DNA of 64,000 bases from the NCBI GenBank assembly GCA_016745215.1, contig CP050890.1, forward strand, positions 3,348,001 through 3,412,000, in the 5' to 3' direction. Positions 18,251-27,784 of the stretch are shown here, one piece after another. Every line of letters starts with the position of its first letter. Within the stretch, counting starts at the first letter, position 1. Position numbers and translations under genes: made by a program. The notes under the pieces were generated by a model. It ran no database searches and was not told where the DNA came from. It saw nothing but the letters and a program-made list of their open reading frames with translations. The DNA comes from Thiohalocapsa sp. PB-PSB1 (GTDB taxonomy: Bacteria; Pseudomonadota; Gammaproteobacteria; Chromatiales; Chromatiaceae).

Positions 18251-19243
18251 AGACGCTGTATGAAAACTATTTTCTTTAATGTTCGACCTAAACAACGCAA
18301 TAAATTCGAATAGTCTACTCATAAGCTATTTGATTATTACAAATTTGACGAAGCAATAAACGTGACGATGCAAGATAGACCTGTGACTCACTTGATCTCG
18401 GTTCTCTTTCATAATCTTTACTCAGTCGACGAGACCGGCCAAGCCAAGCAAATGTGCGCTCCACGACCCAGCGACGCGGCAATACATGAAAACCTTTCTT
18501 TCTTTTCTGTCTCTTTACAATCTCGAGAGTGCAATTAAATTCAGATAATACCCAATTAAAAAGCTCTTTGCCCATATAGCCGCAATCAGCCCAAATATGC
18601 TTTACACTCTGCAGGAGCACGAACAGACGCGTGAGAATTTCACGAGCTGCTTTTCCGTCATACACATTAGCTGCATGCACGTAGACGACAAGCAGGCAAC
18701 CTATTGTATCAACGACGATATGTCGCTTCCGGCCCTTGACAAGCTTACCACCATCGAAGCCGGATTCGACCGATGACTCCGGTGTCCCTTTGACACTTTG
18801 GCTATCAATGATGGCGCCACTTGGATCTGGATTTCGGCCTTTCATTTGGCGCAAACGCGCCCGTAGCTCTGCATTGATCTGCTCCAGCAAACCACTGTGT
18901 GTCCACTTGTTATAGTAGTAATTGACAAGGGTGTAAGGAGGAAAATCTTTCGGTAAATAACGCCAAGGGCAGCCTGTCTTATTCAAATAGAAAATGGCAT
19001 TCAGAATCTCGCGTAGATTCGAATCACGGCGGCGCCCTGTCTTATACGGGTCAAGTTCGTTCAAGACTTGCTCGATGATTGCCCATTCTTCGTCTGACAG
19101 GTCACTTGGATAGCGTACAGGTGTATGAACATTATCTGAAGTCATCTTGATTTCTCCGAATAAAAAAGGGAAAATCGTATTAAATCGTTTAGTTTTTCAG
19201 ATTTTTTAGACGCCAAATCAGTGGTTTAGTTCCCATACAGTCT
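18251..19243 (-). mobile_element. IS5-family insertion sequence within RHS2
   Basis: 993 bases, ends AGACGCTGTATG and CATACAGTCT (imperfect terminal inverted repeats AGAC..TGTATG), flanked by CTC at 18248-18250 and 19244-19246. Removing the element and one CTC restores the RHS reading frame, so the boundaries are firmly supported. It has lower GC than its surroundings and appears to be a recent arrival. Confidence 0.88.
18315..19145 (-). CDS. IS5-family DDE transposase
   Basis: 276 residues. DUF4096-type N-terminus ('SDLSDEEWAIIEQVLNELDP', 'NLREILNAIFYLNKTGCPWR') then the DDE core: 'AIIDSQSVKG' (first Asp), 'HIWADCGYMG' (second Asp), 'RRWVVERTFAWLGRSRRLSK' (Glu). Full length for the IS1031-like group of IS5; no frameshift seen, so probably functional. 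Confidence 0.92.
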   Translation of the reverse strand: MTSDNVHTPVRYPSDLSDEEWAIIEQVLNELDPYKTGRRRDSNLREILNAIFYLNKTGCPWRYLPKDFPPYTLVNYYYNKWTHSGLLEQINAELRARLRQMKGRNPDPSGAIIDSQSVKGTPESSVESGFDGGKLVKGRKRHIVVDTIGCLLVVYVHAANVYDGKAAREILTRLFVLLQSVKHIWADCGYMGKELFNWVLSEFNCTLEIVKRQKRKKGFHVLPRRWVVERTFAWLGRSRRLSKDYEREPRSSESQVYLASSRLLLRQICNNQIAYE

Positions 19244-19934
19244 CTCAAGCATGAGTCCTATGGAAAGTCTGTCGTCGAAAACGATGTGGATGGAAATGGT
19301 AGCCCGATTAGTTTTAATCTACGACTGCCGGGACAATATGAGGATCTCCACGGGCCAGGCAATTACAACTATGCTCGGTACTACAGTCCGGAGTTGAATC
19401 GCTATTTGCAAGCTGATCCTCTTGGTTTCGATGGCGGAGTAAATTATTATCTCTATGCACATGCCAATCCGGTAGTATTGGTCGACCCTTTTGGAGAGGC
19501 TGCGACAACTTCAGACTATCTGAACTGCCTCTTTAATCCTTTCGACTGCTCACATGTTCGGAAATGCCAATCGCAGGCGTTTTCTGCTACCTCGTCGAGG
19601 TTTGGTTCTGGTGGTGGGCACCACAATGGACCTGCGGATGCTTTTCGTCACTGCTATTGGAACTGTTGCATGGCGCAGAAGATTGGAAAGGGCGAGGCCA
19701 AGAAATTCGGAGATGGGCATGAAGAGTGGCCCGGAAATCCGAAGTGCGAGAAGGATATGGATTTGGCGAACAACGAAACAGGACGAAATTTGGGCGCGGC
19801 AAATCCAACGGGAGATTGTTCGTCTCTTTGCGGAAGTGCGCCGCTTCAGAACAGTCCGGGACCTGACTGTACGCCCTGTCCCGACTATGATTATTACTAA
19901 CTGATTGGGCAACGCTCGTGCCGGTGAATTCCTG

Positions 19935-20339
19935 ATGCTTCGGTCGACGACAAGGTTTTGGGCTGGCGCCTTGTTTCTTGTTGTGCTTGTGATGGCAGGA
20001 CTTGGCCTGTTTACTCTGTGGTTTCTTCCTTCGGACTGCAGGGTCTCTTTCTGGCCTGGGCAAGAGTTCAGGGTGGAGGTTTGGTCAAGGGCTCCTCCAG
20101 CTCAGCGTTATCTTTTCGTCCGTTCCCTTATGGATGAACACTTGGCGACAGGCATGGTCAGAGCAGAAGTGCTCGAAAAGCTTGGCCAGCCGGATTTTGC
20201 TTCGGGTGACAATAGCTATTTGTCTTATGATGTTCGCTTCTTTTACGAAAAACCTTGCGGTTTTTCGAGCGTTGCTTTTCTGGCACTGCATTTTGATGCG
20301 GAGGGAAATCTCATAAGCCGAGAGATCGGGTTCGACTGA
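19935..20339 (+). CDS. Membrane-anchored putative immunity protein for RHS2 tip
   Basis: 134 residues starting at ATG 19935 (the in-frame TTG at 19905 is weaker), 34 bases after the RHS2 stop. One N-terminal membrane segment (FWAGALFLVVLVMAGLGLF) then a short domain with a BamE/SmpA-like pattern: 'GMVRAEVLEKLGQPDF', 'YLSYDVRFFYE', 'LALHFDAEGNLISREIGFD'. Placement directly behind a toxin tip suggests an immunity protein exposed to the periplasm. The BamE-like fold is a pattern guess. Confidence 0.5.
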   Translation: MLRSTTRFWAGALFLVVLVMAGLGLFTLWFLPSDCRVSFWPGQEFRVEVWSRAPPAQRYLFVRSLMDEHLATGMVRAEVLEKLGQPDFASGDNSYLSYDVRFFYEKPCGFSSVAFLALHFDAEGNLISREIGFD

Positions 20340-20569
20340 CGTCCGTTAGTGCCTGACCGGGAACAAAATTTTCCTCGCTGCGCCATACACTTATGATCTG
20401 GCTCCTTGGTTGAAGTCGGCGACGCGAAGGATTGCACGGTACGTACACATTATCTGTAAGTTGCTGTTTCACATAGGCTCTGGCTCTACGCTTGCGTGAA
20501 AAACGGCGTGAAAAACGGGGACCGTGAAAAACGGTAGTGCAGCCTGAGCTTAGCCCGATTCTCGCTTTC
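20340..20569. other. Non-coding spacer with short GTGAAAAACGG repeats
   Basis: No gene seen. GTGAAAAACGG recurs three times at 20498-20534. It ends at the left end of the IS701-type element. Confidence 0.4.
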
Positions 20570-22546
20570 TAATTCTACTTTGTTAGATTGGTCCTGGCTA
20601 TAACTTTTTGATATTATTATACTATCTGACTCAATGCTCAACTATAAGGAAAATTTATTCATGAATAATCAAATTTTTTTTTACTGATACCCCCACCAAC
20701 CCGCTGAATGACATTGCCGAGCGCTTTACCCGTTTCAGTTTGCGCTTCAAAGGGCATTTTCAGAACACAACCCGCAGTGTGCTCAAGCCGGTTGGGGACT
20801 ATTTGCGGGGTCTGATGCAAGCCGATCCGAACAAGAAGAATATGGAACGCATGGAGGAACGGGTTCCGGACTCTGACGAACAGCAGCTTCAGCAGATGCT
20901 CACGGATTCTCCGTGGGATCATCAAGCGGTCATGGACCAGGTGGCGTTGGAGGCGGATCGATGGCTGGGTGGGCATCCGGAGAGTTGCCTATTGCTTGAT
21001 GAAACTGGCTTCGAGAAGTCTGGCAAGCACTCGGTGGGGGTTGGCCGACAGTGGTTTGGGCGCGGTGGGAAGGTGGAGAATTGCCAAGTCGGAGTCATGG
21101 CCGCATTGGGTCGCGATCAGCGTGTGACCTTGATTGATGCGCGCCTGTATCTGCAGCAAAGCTGGTGTGAAGATGCGCAGCGCTGCGAGCGGGCCGGGGT
21201 ACCCGAGGCGAAGCGCGTGTTTCGGACAAAGATCGCGCTGGCGTTGGAGATGGTGGCCCATCAACGCCAAATCGGGGTTCGCTTTTCATGGGTTGGCGCA
21301 GATGGGTTTTACGGCAACGATCCGGGTTTTCTGCGTGGTCTGGACGCGATGGGAGAGGTGTTTGTTGCCGATGTGCATTGCGATCAATTGATGTTTGTTG
21401 AAGATCCGAAGCCGACGGTCAAGCAGAAGAAAGGCAAACGTGGCCGCCCTGCAACCAAGCTCGAAGCCAACAGCCCAGCGATACGGGTTGATCAATGGCA
21501 AGCGCAACAGCCGCCTGAGGCCTGGCAACGGGTCAAGATCCGTGACAGCACGCGCGGAAAACTGGAGGTGGAGGTGCTGCATCAAAGGGTCTGGTTGTGG
21601 GATAACGAGGAGAGCGCGGCGCATGAGTGGCACTTGCTTGTGCGCCGTGAGATCCATGCCCCCGATGAGATCAGATATACCCTATCGAATGCTCCGGCGG
21701 AGACGCCAGTCAAGCGCTTGGCGCAGATGCAGGCACAGCGCTACTGGGTGGAGCGTGCCTTCCAGGATGGCAAATCCGAATGTGGTATGGCGGACTATCA
21801 GGTGCGCAAGTGGAGCGGCTGGCATCATCACATGGCCTTGGTGTTCATGGCGATGCTGTTCATGTTGGAGGAGCGACTACGCGCCGCGGATGTGTACCCA
21901 TTGCTGAGTTGCTCCGACATCGAGGAGCTATTGAAGCAGTTTCTGCCAAGGCGTGCGGTAACCCAGGAAGAGGTTCTTGCGCAGATGCAAAAACGCCATC
22001 GAAAGCGCTTTGCCAGCATACGCGCCCAGTACGCCAAGCAGGGCGTTGAGCTTTGGGAGTAAAGCGGTTACGCAAGCGATTGCGCAGCGCGCGAGGATGC
22101 ACCATCAAGCATTTTTTTGCGCTCGCCGCTGCACGGCTGGGTCGTACTGATCAGGGGACATCCGGTCGCGAAAATCAATGGGGTAAGCTCAGTGCATTGG
22201 CACTGCCGGCACCGCTCTATCTGTTGTTTTGCCTGACCCCGGCAAATGACATCGAGGCATATGTGGGGCGGCCTGTACGCGCTTGCAGATGCGCTCTGCA
22301 TGTCGTGAAAGGTATGTTTCAGATGGGGTCATATGGCGGTGCGGTGGGAACCGCAGCCCTGCTGGTCGCGACCTGAGCGATCATCTTGTCAGCGGCGATG
22401 ACCCGCTGTCGATTGCCGACCCGATGCAACGATCCATGAGTAAGATGACCAACTAATCTTTTCATACAAATCAATAAATTGAGGTCGTAAAACGGCGTGG
22501 CTGCTCTGCTTGCTGAATCAGTGGGAAGAGTAACAAAGTAGAATTA
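20570..22546 (+). mobile_element. IS701-family element with 16-bp terminal inverted repeats
   Basis: TAATTCTACTTTGTTA at 20570-20585 and its exact complement at 22531-22546 bound the transposase gene. YTAR-like bases flank both ends (CTAA left, TTAA right). The element interrupts or truncates the 3' end of an ISL3 transposase whose remnant abuts the right end. The last ~470 bases (22063-22530) carry no gene I can recognise, so it may have passenger or deleted DNA. Confidence 0.7.
20661..22062 (+). CDS. IS701-family transposase, start offset by a T9 tract
   Basis: About 466 residues. 'CLLLDETGFEKSGKHSVGVG', 'WVGADGFYGNDP' and 'YWVERAFQDGKSECGMADYQ' are the DDE/DDE_5 signatures of IS701. The long frame is open back to about 20690 and contains the family N-terminus (TDTPTNPLNDIAERFTRFSL) but has no ATG; the only well-placed ATG (20661, preceded by AAGGA) is in another frame and reaches TGA after 8 codons. 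A run of nine T at 20674-20682 lies between; skipping one T joins ATG to the long frame. Either a one-base indel or slippage-dependent expression. The first plausible start within the frame is TTG 20740. Confidence 0.8.
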
Positions 22547-22602
22547 ACCCCTCGACAAAGCCGCTGGTGTGTCGACCAATAAAATAATTCGTCACTTCCT
22601 CA

Positions 22603-24057
22603 CAATACCTTCGCCAAAAATTAGCGCCAAAAATTAGGTGGGCGACAGCCCGAGGTGATAGGTTATCCAGTTACTAATCCGAAGACATATTCCCTCAGGA
22701 GGCTATCGCCCATGCCCGACATTATGCTGATCTTGAGCTGCTTAAGCCAGAGCGTAGATAAGACGAGCTTTGGCCGTTTGGGTTGCGTTGTGGAAGGGCT
22801 GTTGGCGATGACGGGGCGGGTAACGATGCGGGGGCTATCGCGCTGGACCGAGCGCGGGGGAAGCTATCGGACGCTGCAGCGGTTGTTCAACACCACGCTC
22901 AGTTGGGGCCAAGTGCATTGGCTGGTGATTCGCCAGCACCTGCTGGGCGACGAAACGCAATGGTTGCTGGCGGGCGATGAAGTGGTGGTGAGCAAATCGG
23001 GCAAGAAGACCCAGGGTCTGGATCGTTTTTTCTCCTCGGTGGTTGGCAAGACGATCCCGGGGTTGTGTTTTCTGAGCCTGTCGTTGATTAGCGTGCAACG
23101 GCGCTGTTCGTACCCATTGCGCCTGGAGCCGATTCTCAAAGAGGCGGCGGCGAGCTGCCCGAAAGCGTCCAAAGCGGGTCGGGGTAAGGGCCGAGGGCGG
23201 CCGAAAGGTAGCCGCAATGGCAATCGCCGGGAGGTGAGTCTGTCGCCCTATTTGCAGTTCGTTCAAGACCTTCTGCGCCAGGTGCTGGCACTGGTGTGCC
23301 AGACGCTGACGGTGCGTTATTTCGTCTTCGACGGGGCCTTCGGCCATCATCAAGCGCTGCAAATGGTCCGTCGCACGGGCTTGGAGTTGATCAGCAAATT
23401 GCGCCACAACAGCGCGCTGTATCTGCCCTATGACGGCCCCTACGCCGGGCGCGGCCCGCGGCGCAAGTACGGCAGCAAGCTCGATTATCAACACTTGCCG
23501 CCGTGCTTTCTCAAAGCCACTTCCGTGGAAGGACAGGTTCATACGGCCATCTACCAACTGCCCGTTTGGCACAAAAAATTCCCCGACCGGCTCAATGTCG
23601 TGATCCTTGTCAAGACCAACCAACGCACCGGCGCCCAGGCCCATGTCATCCTTTTCAGTAGTGATCTCGAGTTAGGCTACGAAGCGCTCATCGATTACTA
23701 TCGCTTGCGCTTCCAAATCGAGTTCAACTTCCGAGATGCCAAACAGTACTGGGGCTTGGAAGATTTCATGGTGACCAAGCCAACGCCGGTCTACAACAGT
23801 GCCAACCTGGCGATGCTGATGATCAACCTGTCCCAGATCCTGATGCGACCGGTGCGCGAGCACTGTCCGAGCTTTAGCGTCAATGACCTCAAAGCCCACT
23901 TCCGCGGCCGGAAATACGTCCTGGAGGTGTTAAAAATGCTTCCGGAAATGCCCGAAGCGAATAGTATTGACCAAGCCCTTGAGCAGGCTGCAAATCTGGG
24001 GCGGATTAATCAAGAACTTAGTGCAGCATGAGATCGGGTCATTTGGCGAAGGTATTG
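22603..24057 (+). mobile_element. IS4-type insertion sequence nested in an ISL3 transposase gene
   Basis: 1455 bases with 15-base terminal inverted repeats CAATACCTTCGCCAA / TTGGCGAAGGTATTG. A 7-base target duplication TTCCTCA is at 22596-22602 and 24058-24064. Deleting the element and one duplication rejoins the ISL3 transposase in frame (…NTHFEE + VTNYFIGRH…), so boundaries are exact. Confidence 0.92.
22712..24031 (+). CDS. IS4-type DDE transposase
   Basis: 439 residues; ATG 22712 with AGGAGG at 22697-22702. Signatures: 'WLLAGDEVVVSKSGKKTQGL' (first Asp), 'VRYFVFDGAFGHHQAL' (second Asp) and 'YYRLRFQIEFNFRDAKQYWG', which is the Y-R-E-K box of IS4-type enzymes. Complete; the upstream in-frame start at 22655 is not needed. 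Confidence 0.9.
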   Translation: MPDIMLILSCLSQSVDKTSFGRLGCVVEGLLAMTGRVTMRGLSRWTERGGSYRTLQRLFNTTLSWGQVHWLVIRQHLLGDETQWLLAGDEVVVSKSGKKTQGLDRFFSSVVGKTIPGLCFLSLSLISVQRRCSYPLRLEPILKEAAASCPKASKAGRGKGRGRPKGSRNGNRREVSLSPYLQFVQDLLRQVLALVCQTLTVRYFVFDGAFGHHQALQMVRRTGLELISKLRHNSALYLPYDGPYAGRGPRRKYGSKLDYQHLPPCFLKATSVEGQVHTAIYQLPVWHKKFPDRLNVVILVKTNQRTGAQAHVILFSSDLELGYEALIDYYRLRFQIEFNFRDAKQYWGLEDFMVTKPTPVYNSANLAMLMINLSQILMRPVREHCPSFSVNDLKAHFRGRKYVLEVLKMLPEMPEANSIDQALEQAANLGRINQELSAA

Positions 24058-25425
24058 TTCCTCAAAGTGAGTATTCAGTGTCCCGAGGAAGCTATCGAAG
24101 CAACTGAGCTTGCGGTTGGTGACACGTTCCATCCAGCCACGCAGTTTGCGCTTACCCTGACCTTTTGATAGGCGGCTTTCATAGATGGCAGTGAGTGATT
24201 CGCAAGCCTCATAGGCTTCTTGTAATTTTGGTGAATAGCGAAAGAGCCGATTCAGCATGCGTCGCTCATCGGCATTCAGATCGGCGCGACGCTGACGCAG
24301 CAGCCAATGCACGTTCTTGAACGACTTGCGCTCTTCTTTGGAGAGGATATGGCACAGCCGTTTCCATTCGCTTTTGCGCAGGTTTTCCAGTCCATTTCGG
24401 TACAGCTTGGCAACATGGAATCGATCCGCGCAAATGTGTATGCGCTTGCCGAACACGGCTTTAGCGGCACCGATGAAGCCTTGATAAAGATCCGAGCACA
24501 CACTCTGGACGGTGCGTCGCAAGCGCTTGGGAATGCTGAGAAAAAACTCCTGTACGCTGGCCTTGGTGCGGTCGCCGAGCAGACCGATGACATGCAATGT
24601 CTCGTTAATGTAAGCGCTGATCAAGACGACAAAATCACGATGACCCTTTTTCAACGCAATCTCATCAATGCCAATGACCTCCAAGCGTTCAATTGCATTC
24701 CAATCGACATCGCACGCCATGTTTCGATCCAAAATACCCTGCAGTGCGTCGACACCAATGGCATGCTTACGACTGACATCCTCGAGCGTACTGTTGATCA
24801 ACTCCAGCAGCATCTGCTGTTCGAATGCTTTTGTCACTCGGGAGCGCCGCGTGTACCATGACAGCGTTTGGCTCGTTGTCGGACGCCCTTCGCAGAAGTG
24901 GCATTGATAACGCTTCGGCCTCAAAATAAGAACAACTGTATACGCGAATAATGGCAAATGGCGTAACTCTATCTCTTGACCATGGCCATACTCATGATCG
25001 ATTGGCCGACCACAGCGATGACAGTTCGTACCCTCCAGCGTGCTATGCACATAGACTTTAAGTGTCTTGCGCTCGCCGAGTACCACGCGATCAACGGCGA
25101 TATCAGGAAGATTTAAAAGCGTCTGAAGGGTTTCTTTATCAAATGTCATTATCAACAGCGTCCAGATGAGGTTTCAGCGACAGGCGGTTCTCAAGTTGTT
25201 GATCTACATGATACAACAGTCCCAGGAGATCCGGGAGAGCCCTGAGTTTCGAATTCATAACTTATTGATTTTTCAAGACCGATCTTCCGGCTCAAAATCG
25301 ACCGATTTTCGCCTCTAGCCCGCGTGATTGCTCGCTTTCTTGCTCCTGACTTTTTTCATTTTGTAGCCATGCAAATGCAATTATTTTGCACTTGATTTAT
25401 CGTTTATTTGAGCTATTATTTAGCC

Positions 25426-27078
25426 ATGCATACAGCACATGGCAATTTGCACCTTGAGATCCAGACCTCTCGCAAGAGTCCAGTTGGGATCGTGCGCACC
25501 ACGTTTCGCGAGAACGGCAAAATGCGCCATACCCAGCACGGACGCATCACTGGCTGCTCACTGGAGCAACTCAAGCTCCTCCAGCTCGCCTTCCGCGAGC
25601 AAGTTGTCCCCATCGATGACCCGCAGGCGTTCCATATCCTCAACAGCAAGGAATACGGTGCCAGTTATGCGATCCTGACCATCGCCAGACAACTGGGGTT
25701 GCATCGGGTGCTCTATTCGCATCCAGAGCTTTGGGTAAATGGCGCCTTAGCAATGATCGTTGGTCGTCTGATCCATGCCGGAAGCAAGCTCGCCTTGTGC
25801 AACCACCATCCCAATACCTGCCTATGGGAGCTCTGCGGCATCGCCGAGCCGCCCGATATCGATACCCATTGCTATGAGCCGATGGATCGACTGCTGCAAC
25901 GTCAGAAAGCGATTCAAAGGAATCTGACGCGCCGTCATCTCAAAGACGGCCATCTGGTGCTCTACGATATCACCAGTATCTATTTCGAAGGCGAATACAA
26001 GGACAGCGAGCTGGTGAGGTTTGGTTACAATCGTGATGGCAAAAAGGGGCACGAGCAAATCGTGGTCGGGCTCATCTGTACAGCGCAGGGCTGTCCGGTT
26101 GGCGTGGAAGTCTTTGCGGGCAATACCAAAGATGAGACCACGGTGATCGACAAAGTGCATGAAATCAAAGTTGACTATGGTATCGAGAAGATCGTCTTTG
26201 TCGGCGATCGTGGAATGCTGACGCACAGTAACATCGCATCTCTCAAGGACGAGAAAGACTTGCAGACGATCAGCGCCTTGACGCATGGTGAGATGAGAAA
26301 CTTGCTCAACAAACAAGTCATTGCCATGGACCTATTCGATGAGCGCAGTATCTGTGAGGTGACTGACCCCGCAGAGCCGATGCGACGTTACTGTCTCTGT
26401 CGCAACCCACAGACCGCGCACAACGAGCACGACACGCGTAAACGTCTTCTGAAATTAACCACGGACGCCTTAGCGGATATCGCAGCCTACAAACGCGCAG
26501 CAACTGTTGAGACCCTCGGCGCACGTGTCGGAAAGATCCTGGCGAAATATAAGGTGGGCAAGTTCATCCAATGGTCGATTGATGCTGACCCCGACCGTGC
26601 GAAATCCTCTCAGCATCGATTGGTCTGGTCAATCGATATGGACAAGGTGGCCGAGGAACAACAATTCGACGGCTGTTACATTATCGCCAGCGATGTCGAC
26701 CAGGACGCGATGAATACCCTTGAGGTTGTCAACGCGTACAAGAGTTTGACGTTTGTCGAGCGCGCCTTTCGCAGTCTCAAGACCGTACAATTGGAGATCC
26801 GCCCTGTTTACCATAAGACGGATGAACGCATCCGTAGCCATGTCTTTCTCTGCATGCTGTCGTATTACCTGCAATGGCATATGGAACAGCGCCTGGCACC
26901 ATTGTTCGCAGCGGATGGGCAGGGTTCGGAAAGGCGTTGGACCTTCCATGGTGTGATCGAGTGTTTAGCTCAGATCACCCGTAACAGAGTCGCGGTCAAT
27001 GGTGTGGAGTTCGATCAGAACAGCATGCTGACACCAGAGCAGGAAGAGATACTGGGTCTTTTGCAGATCGCGATGTAG
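25426..27078 (+). CDS. IS1634-family transposase
   Basis: 550 residues from ATG 25426 (TTG 25408 is an alternative). Family marks: 'FRENGKMRHTQHGRITG', 'HLVLYDITSIYFEGEYKD' (Asp), 'KIVFVGDRGMLTHSN' (Asp), 'LTFVERAFRSLKTVQLEIRP' (Glu) and 'VYHKTDERIRSHVFLCMLSY'. Complete and intact. No clear terminal inverted repeats found by eye between 25160-25425 and 27079-27157. Confidence 0.92.
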   Translation: MHTAHGNLHLEIQTSRKSPVGIVRTTFRENGKMRHTQHGRITGCSLEQLKLLQLAFREQVVPIDDPQAFHILNSKEYGASYAILTIARQLGLHRVLYSHPELWVNGALAMIVGRLIHAGSKLALCNHHPNTCLWELCGIAEPPDIDTHCYEPMDRLLQRQKAIQRNLTRRHLKDGHLVLYDITSIYFEGEYKDSELVRFGYNRDGKKGHEQIVVGLICTAQGCPVGVEVFAGNTKDETTVIDKVHEIKVDYGIEKIVFVGDRGMLTHSNIASLKDEKDLQTISALTHGEMRNLLNKQVIAMDLFDERSICEVTDPAEPMRRYCLCRNPQTAHNEHDTRKRLLKLTTDALADIAAYKRAATVETLGARVGKILAKYKVGKFIQWSIDADPDRAKSSQHRLVWSIDMDKVAEEQQFDGCYIIASDVDQDAMNTLEVVNAYKSLTFVERAFRSLKTVQLEIRPVYHKTDERIRSHVFLCMLSYYLQWHMEQRLAPLFAADGQGSERRWTFHGVIECLAQITRNRVAVNGVEFDQNSMLTPEQEEILGLLQIAM

Positions 27079-27157
27079 CCACCCGCGTGAAATCCTGAAT
27101 TGGCGTTTAAATCAATTCAGTCAATGAGTTACGTGTTTCTCGAACAGGAAAATCAGA

Positions 27158-27207
27158 CAAGATCGACTACGGACACGCCCTCTGGGGGCCGGTGATCCAA
27201 GAGGACA
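27158..27207 (+). pseudogene. RHS core fragment
   Basis: Translates to KIDYGHALWGPVIQED, matching 'RIDYSYAPWGPVTREE' in both RHS genes. Only ~50 bases remain between the IS1634 element and unrelated DNA, showing that a third RHS gene once stood here or that RHS DNA was carried in. Confidence 0.6.
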
Positions 27208-27784
27208 TTTTGAGTCAAGCGACTCGAGCGCTGGCCAACTGCTCGGCCAGGGCATCAAGTGAATGTGCGCAGTGTTTCCGGGACTGAGTGGGCGGAAAAT
27301 GCGTGTAGAGCGGATCTCTAAATGGGTTAGGGATACTCGCCATGTTGATAGCTGCCTGTTTTTTCGTTGAAGTCAAAATCATGGTTAGGATCTTCTGCGC
27401 AACATGCGATCAAGAATCAGCTCTTCTCGGAAACTGCGCCAATAACATAGATGCTTCCGATTTCGATCCGCTTGAGGTAGCAGGTGGGAATGGCACTAAT
27501 CGAGTGATGGTAGGCGGTCGGCGTCCCGTTCACGAGCTCAAGCAGGGTGTAATGCGATGCTTGTAAAATACGGCCATCTTCTACACCCGACGGCCCCTGG
27601 GCCAACCAGATGCCCCAAAGCGGATCGACCGGCACCGCCGGCTCGGCTTCGGCCTGACAGATCGCTTCGACGACCGAAGAGGTAATGATTGATGACACAT
27701 GCCCGCAAAACCCCTCGCGACCCATGCTTCCATGGCGAGTCCTCGCACCATCTTCGCAGCGCGGCAACGCCGATAGCCGCAGCG
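27208..27784. other. Spacer of 577 bases without a recognised gene
   Basis: The longest plausible frame is 27417-27767 on the minus strand (116 codons); its C-terminal half (ILQASHYTLLELVNGTPTAY…) reads like real protein, but there is no good start and no family I recognise. The rest shows no repeat or RNA signature. Confidence 0.35.

Larger units (their letters stand above)
14633..19900 (+). pseudogene. RHS-repeat polymorphic toxin (RHS2) split by an IS5-family element
   Basis: Close paralogue of RHS1: same Sec signal (LLAVLLVALLTLGAAPFAPA), Asp-rich linker, DUF6531-like entry and YD repeats, with long stretches nearly identical at DNA level. Start ATG 14633 has the same GGAAGATGCA leader as RHS1. 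The frame runs 1206 codons to 18250, where an IS is inserted, and resumes after 19243 in the same phase (element plus 3-bp duplication = 996 bases): 'NLRLPGQYEDLHGPGNYNYA', 'ADPLGFDGGVNYYLYAHANP'. The ~135-residue tip reads 'HHNGPADAFRHCYWNCCMAQ', GDGHEEW, 'MDLANNETGR', a DUF6973-like pattern, with many cysteines. As it stands the protein would lose its core end and tip. Confidence 0.9.
22547..25155 (-). pseudogene. ISL3-family transposase interrupted by the IS4-type element and 3'-truncated
   Basis: Starts at ATG 25155 (or 25149). Zinc-ribbon N-terminus 'CHRCGRP' … 'YQCHFCEGRP', then 'LEVIGIDEIALKKGHRDFVV', 'VCSDLYQGFIGAAKAVFGKR' and 'ICADRFHVAKLYRNGLENLR', all typical of ISL3. The frame is split after 'LNTHFEE' at 24058 by the IS4-type element and resumes at 22602 as 'VTNYFIGRHTSGFVEGL', then stops at the IS701 right end, so the final ~40 residues are lost. 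Two successive insertions hit this gene. Confidence 0.9.

Noticed and set aside
22053..22376. 107-codon frame after the IS701 transposase as a passenger gene
   Set aside because: No start site, mixed composition and no recognised family; left as unassigned DNA within the element.
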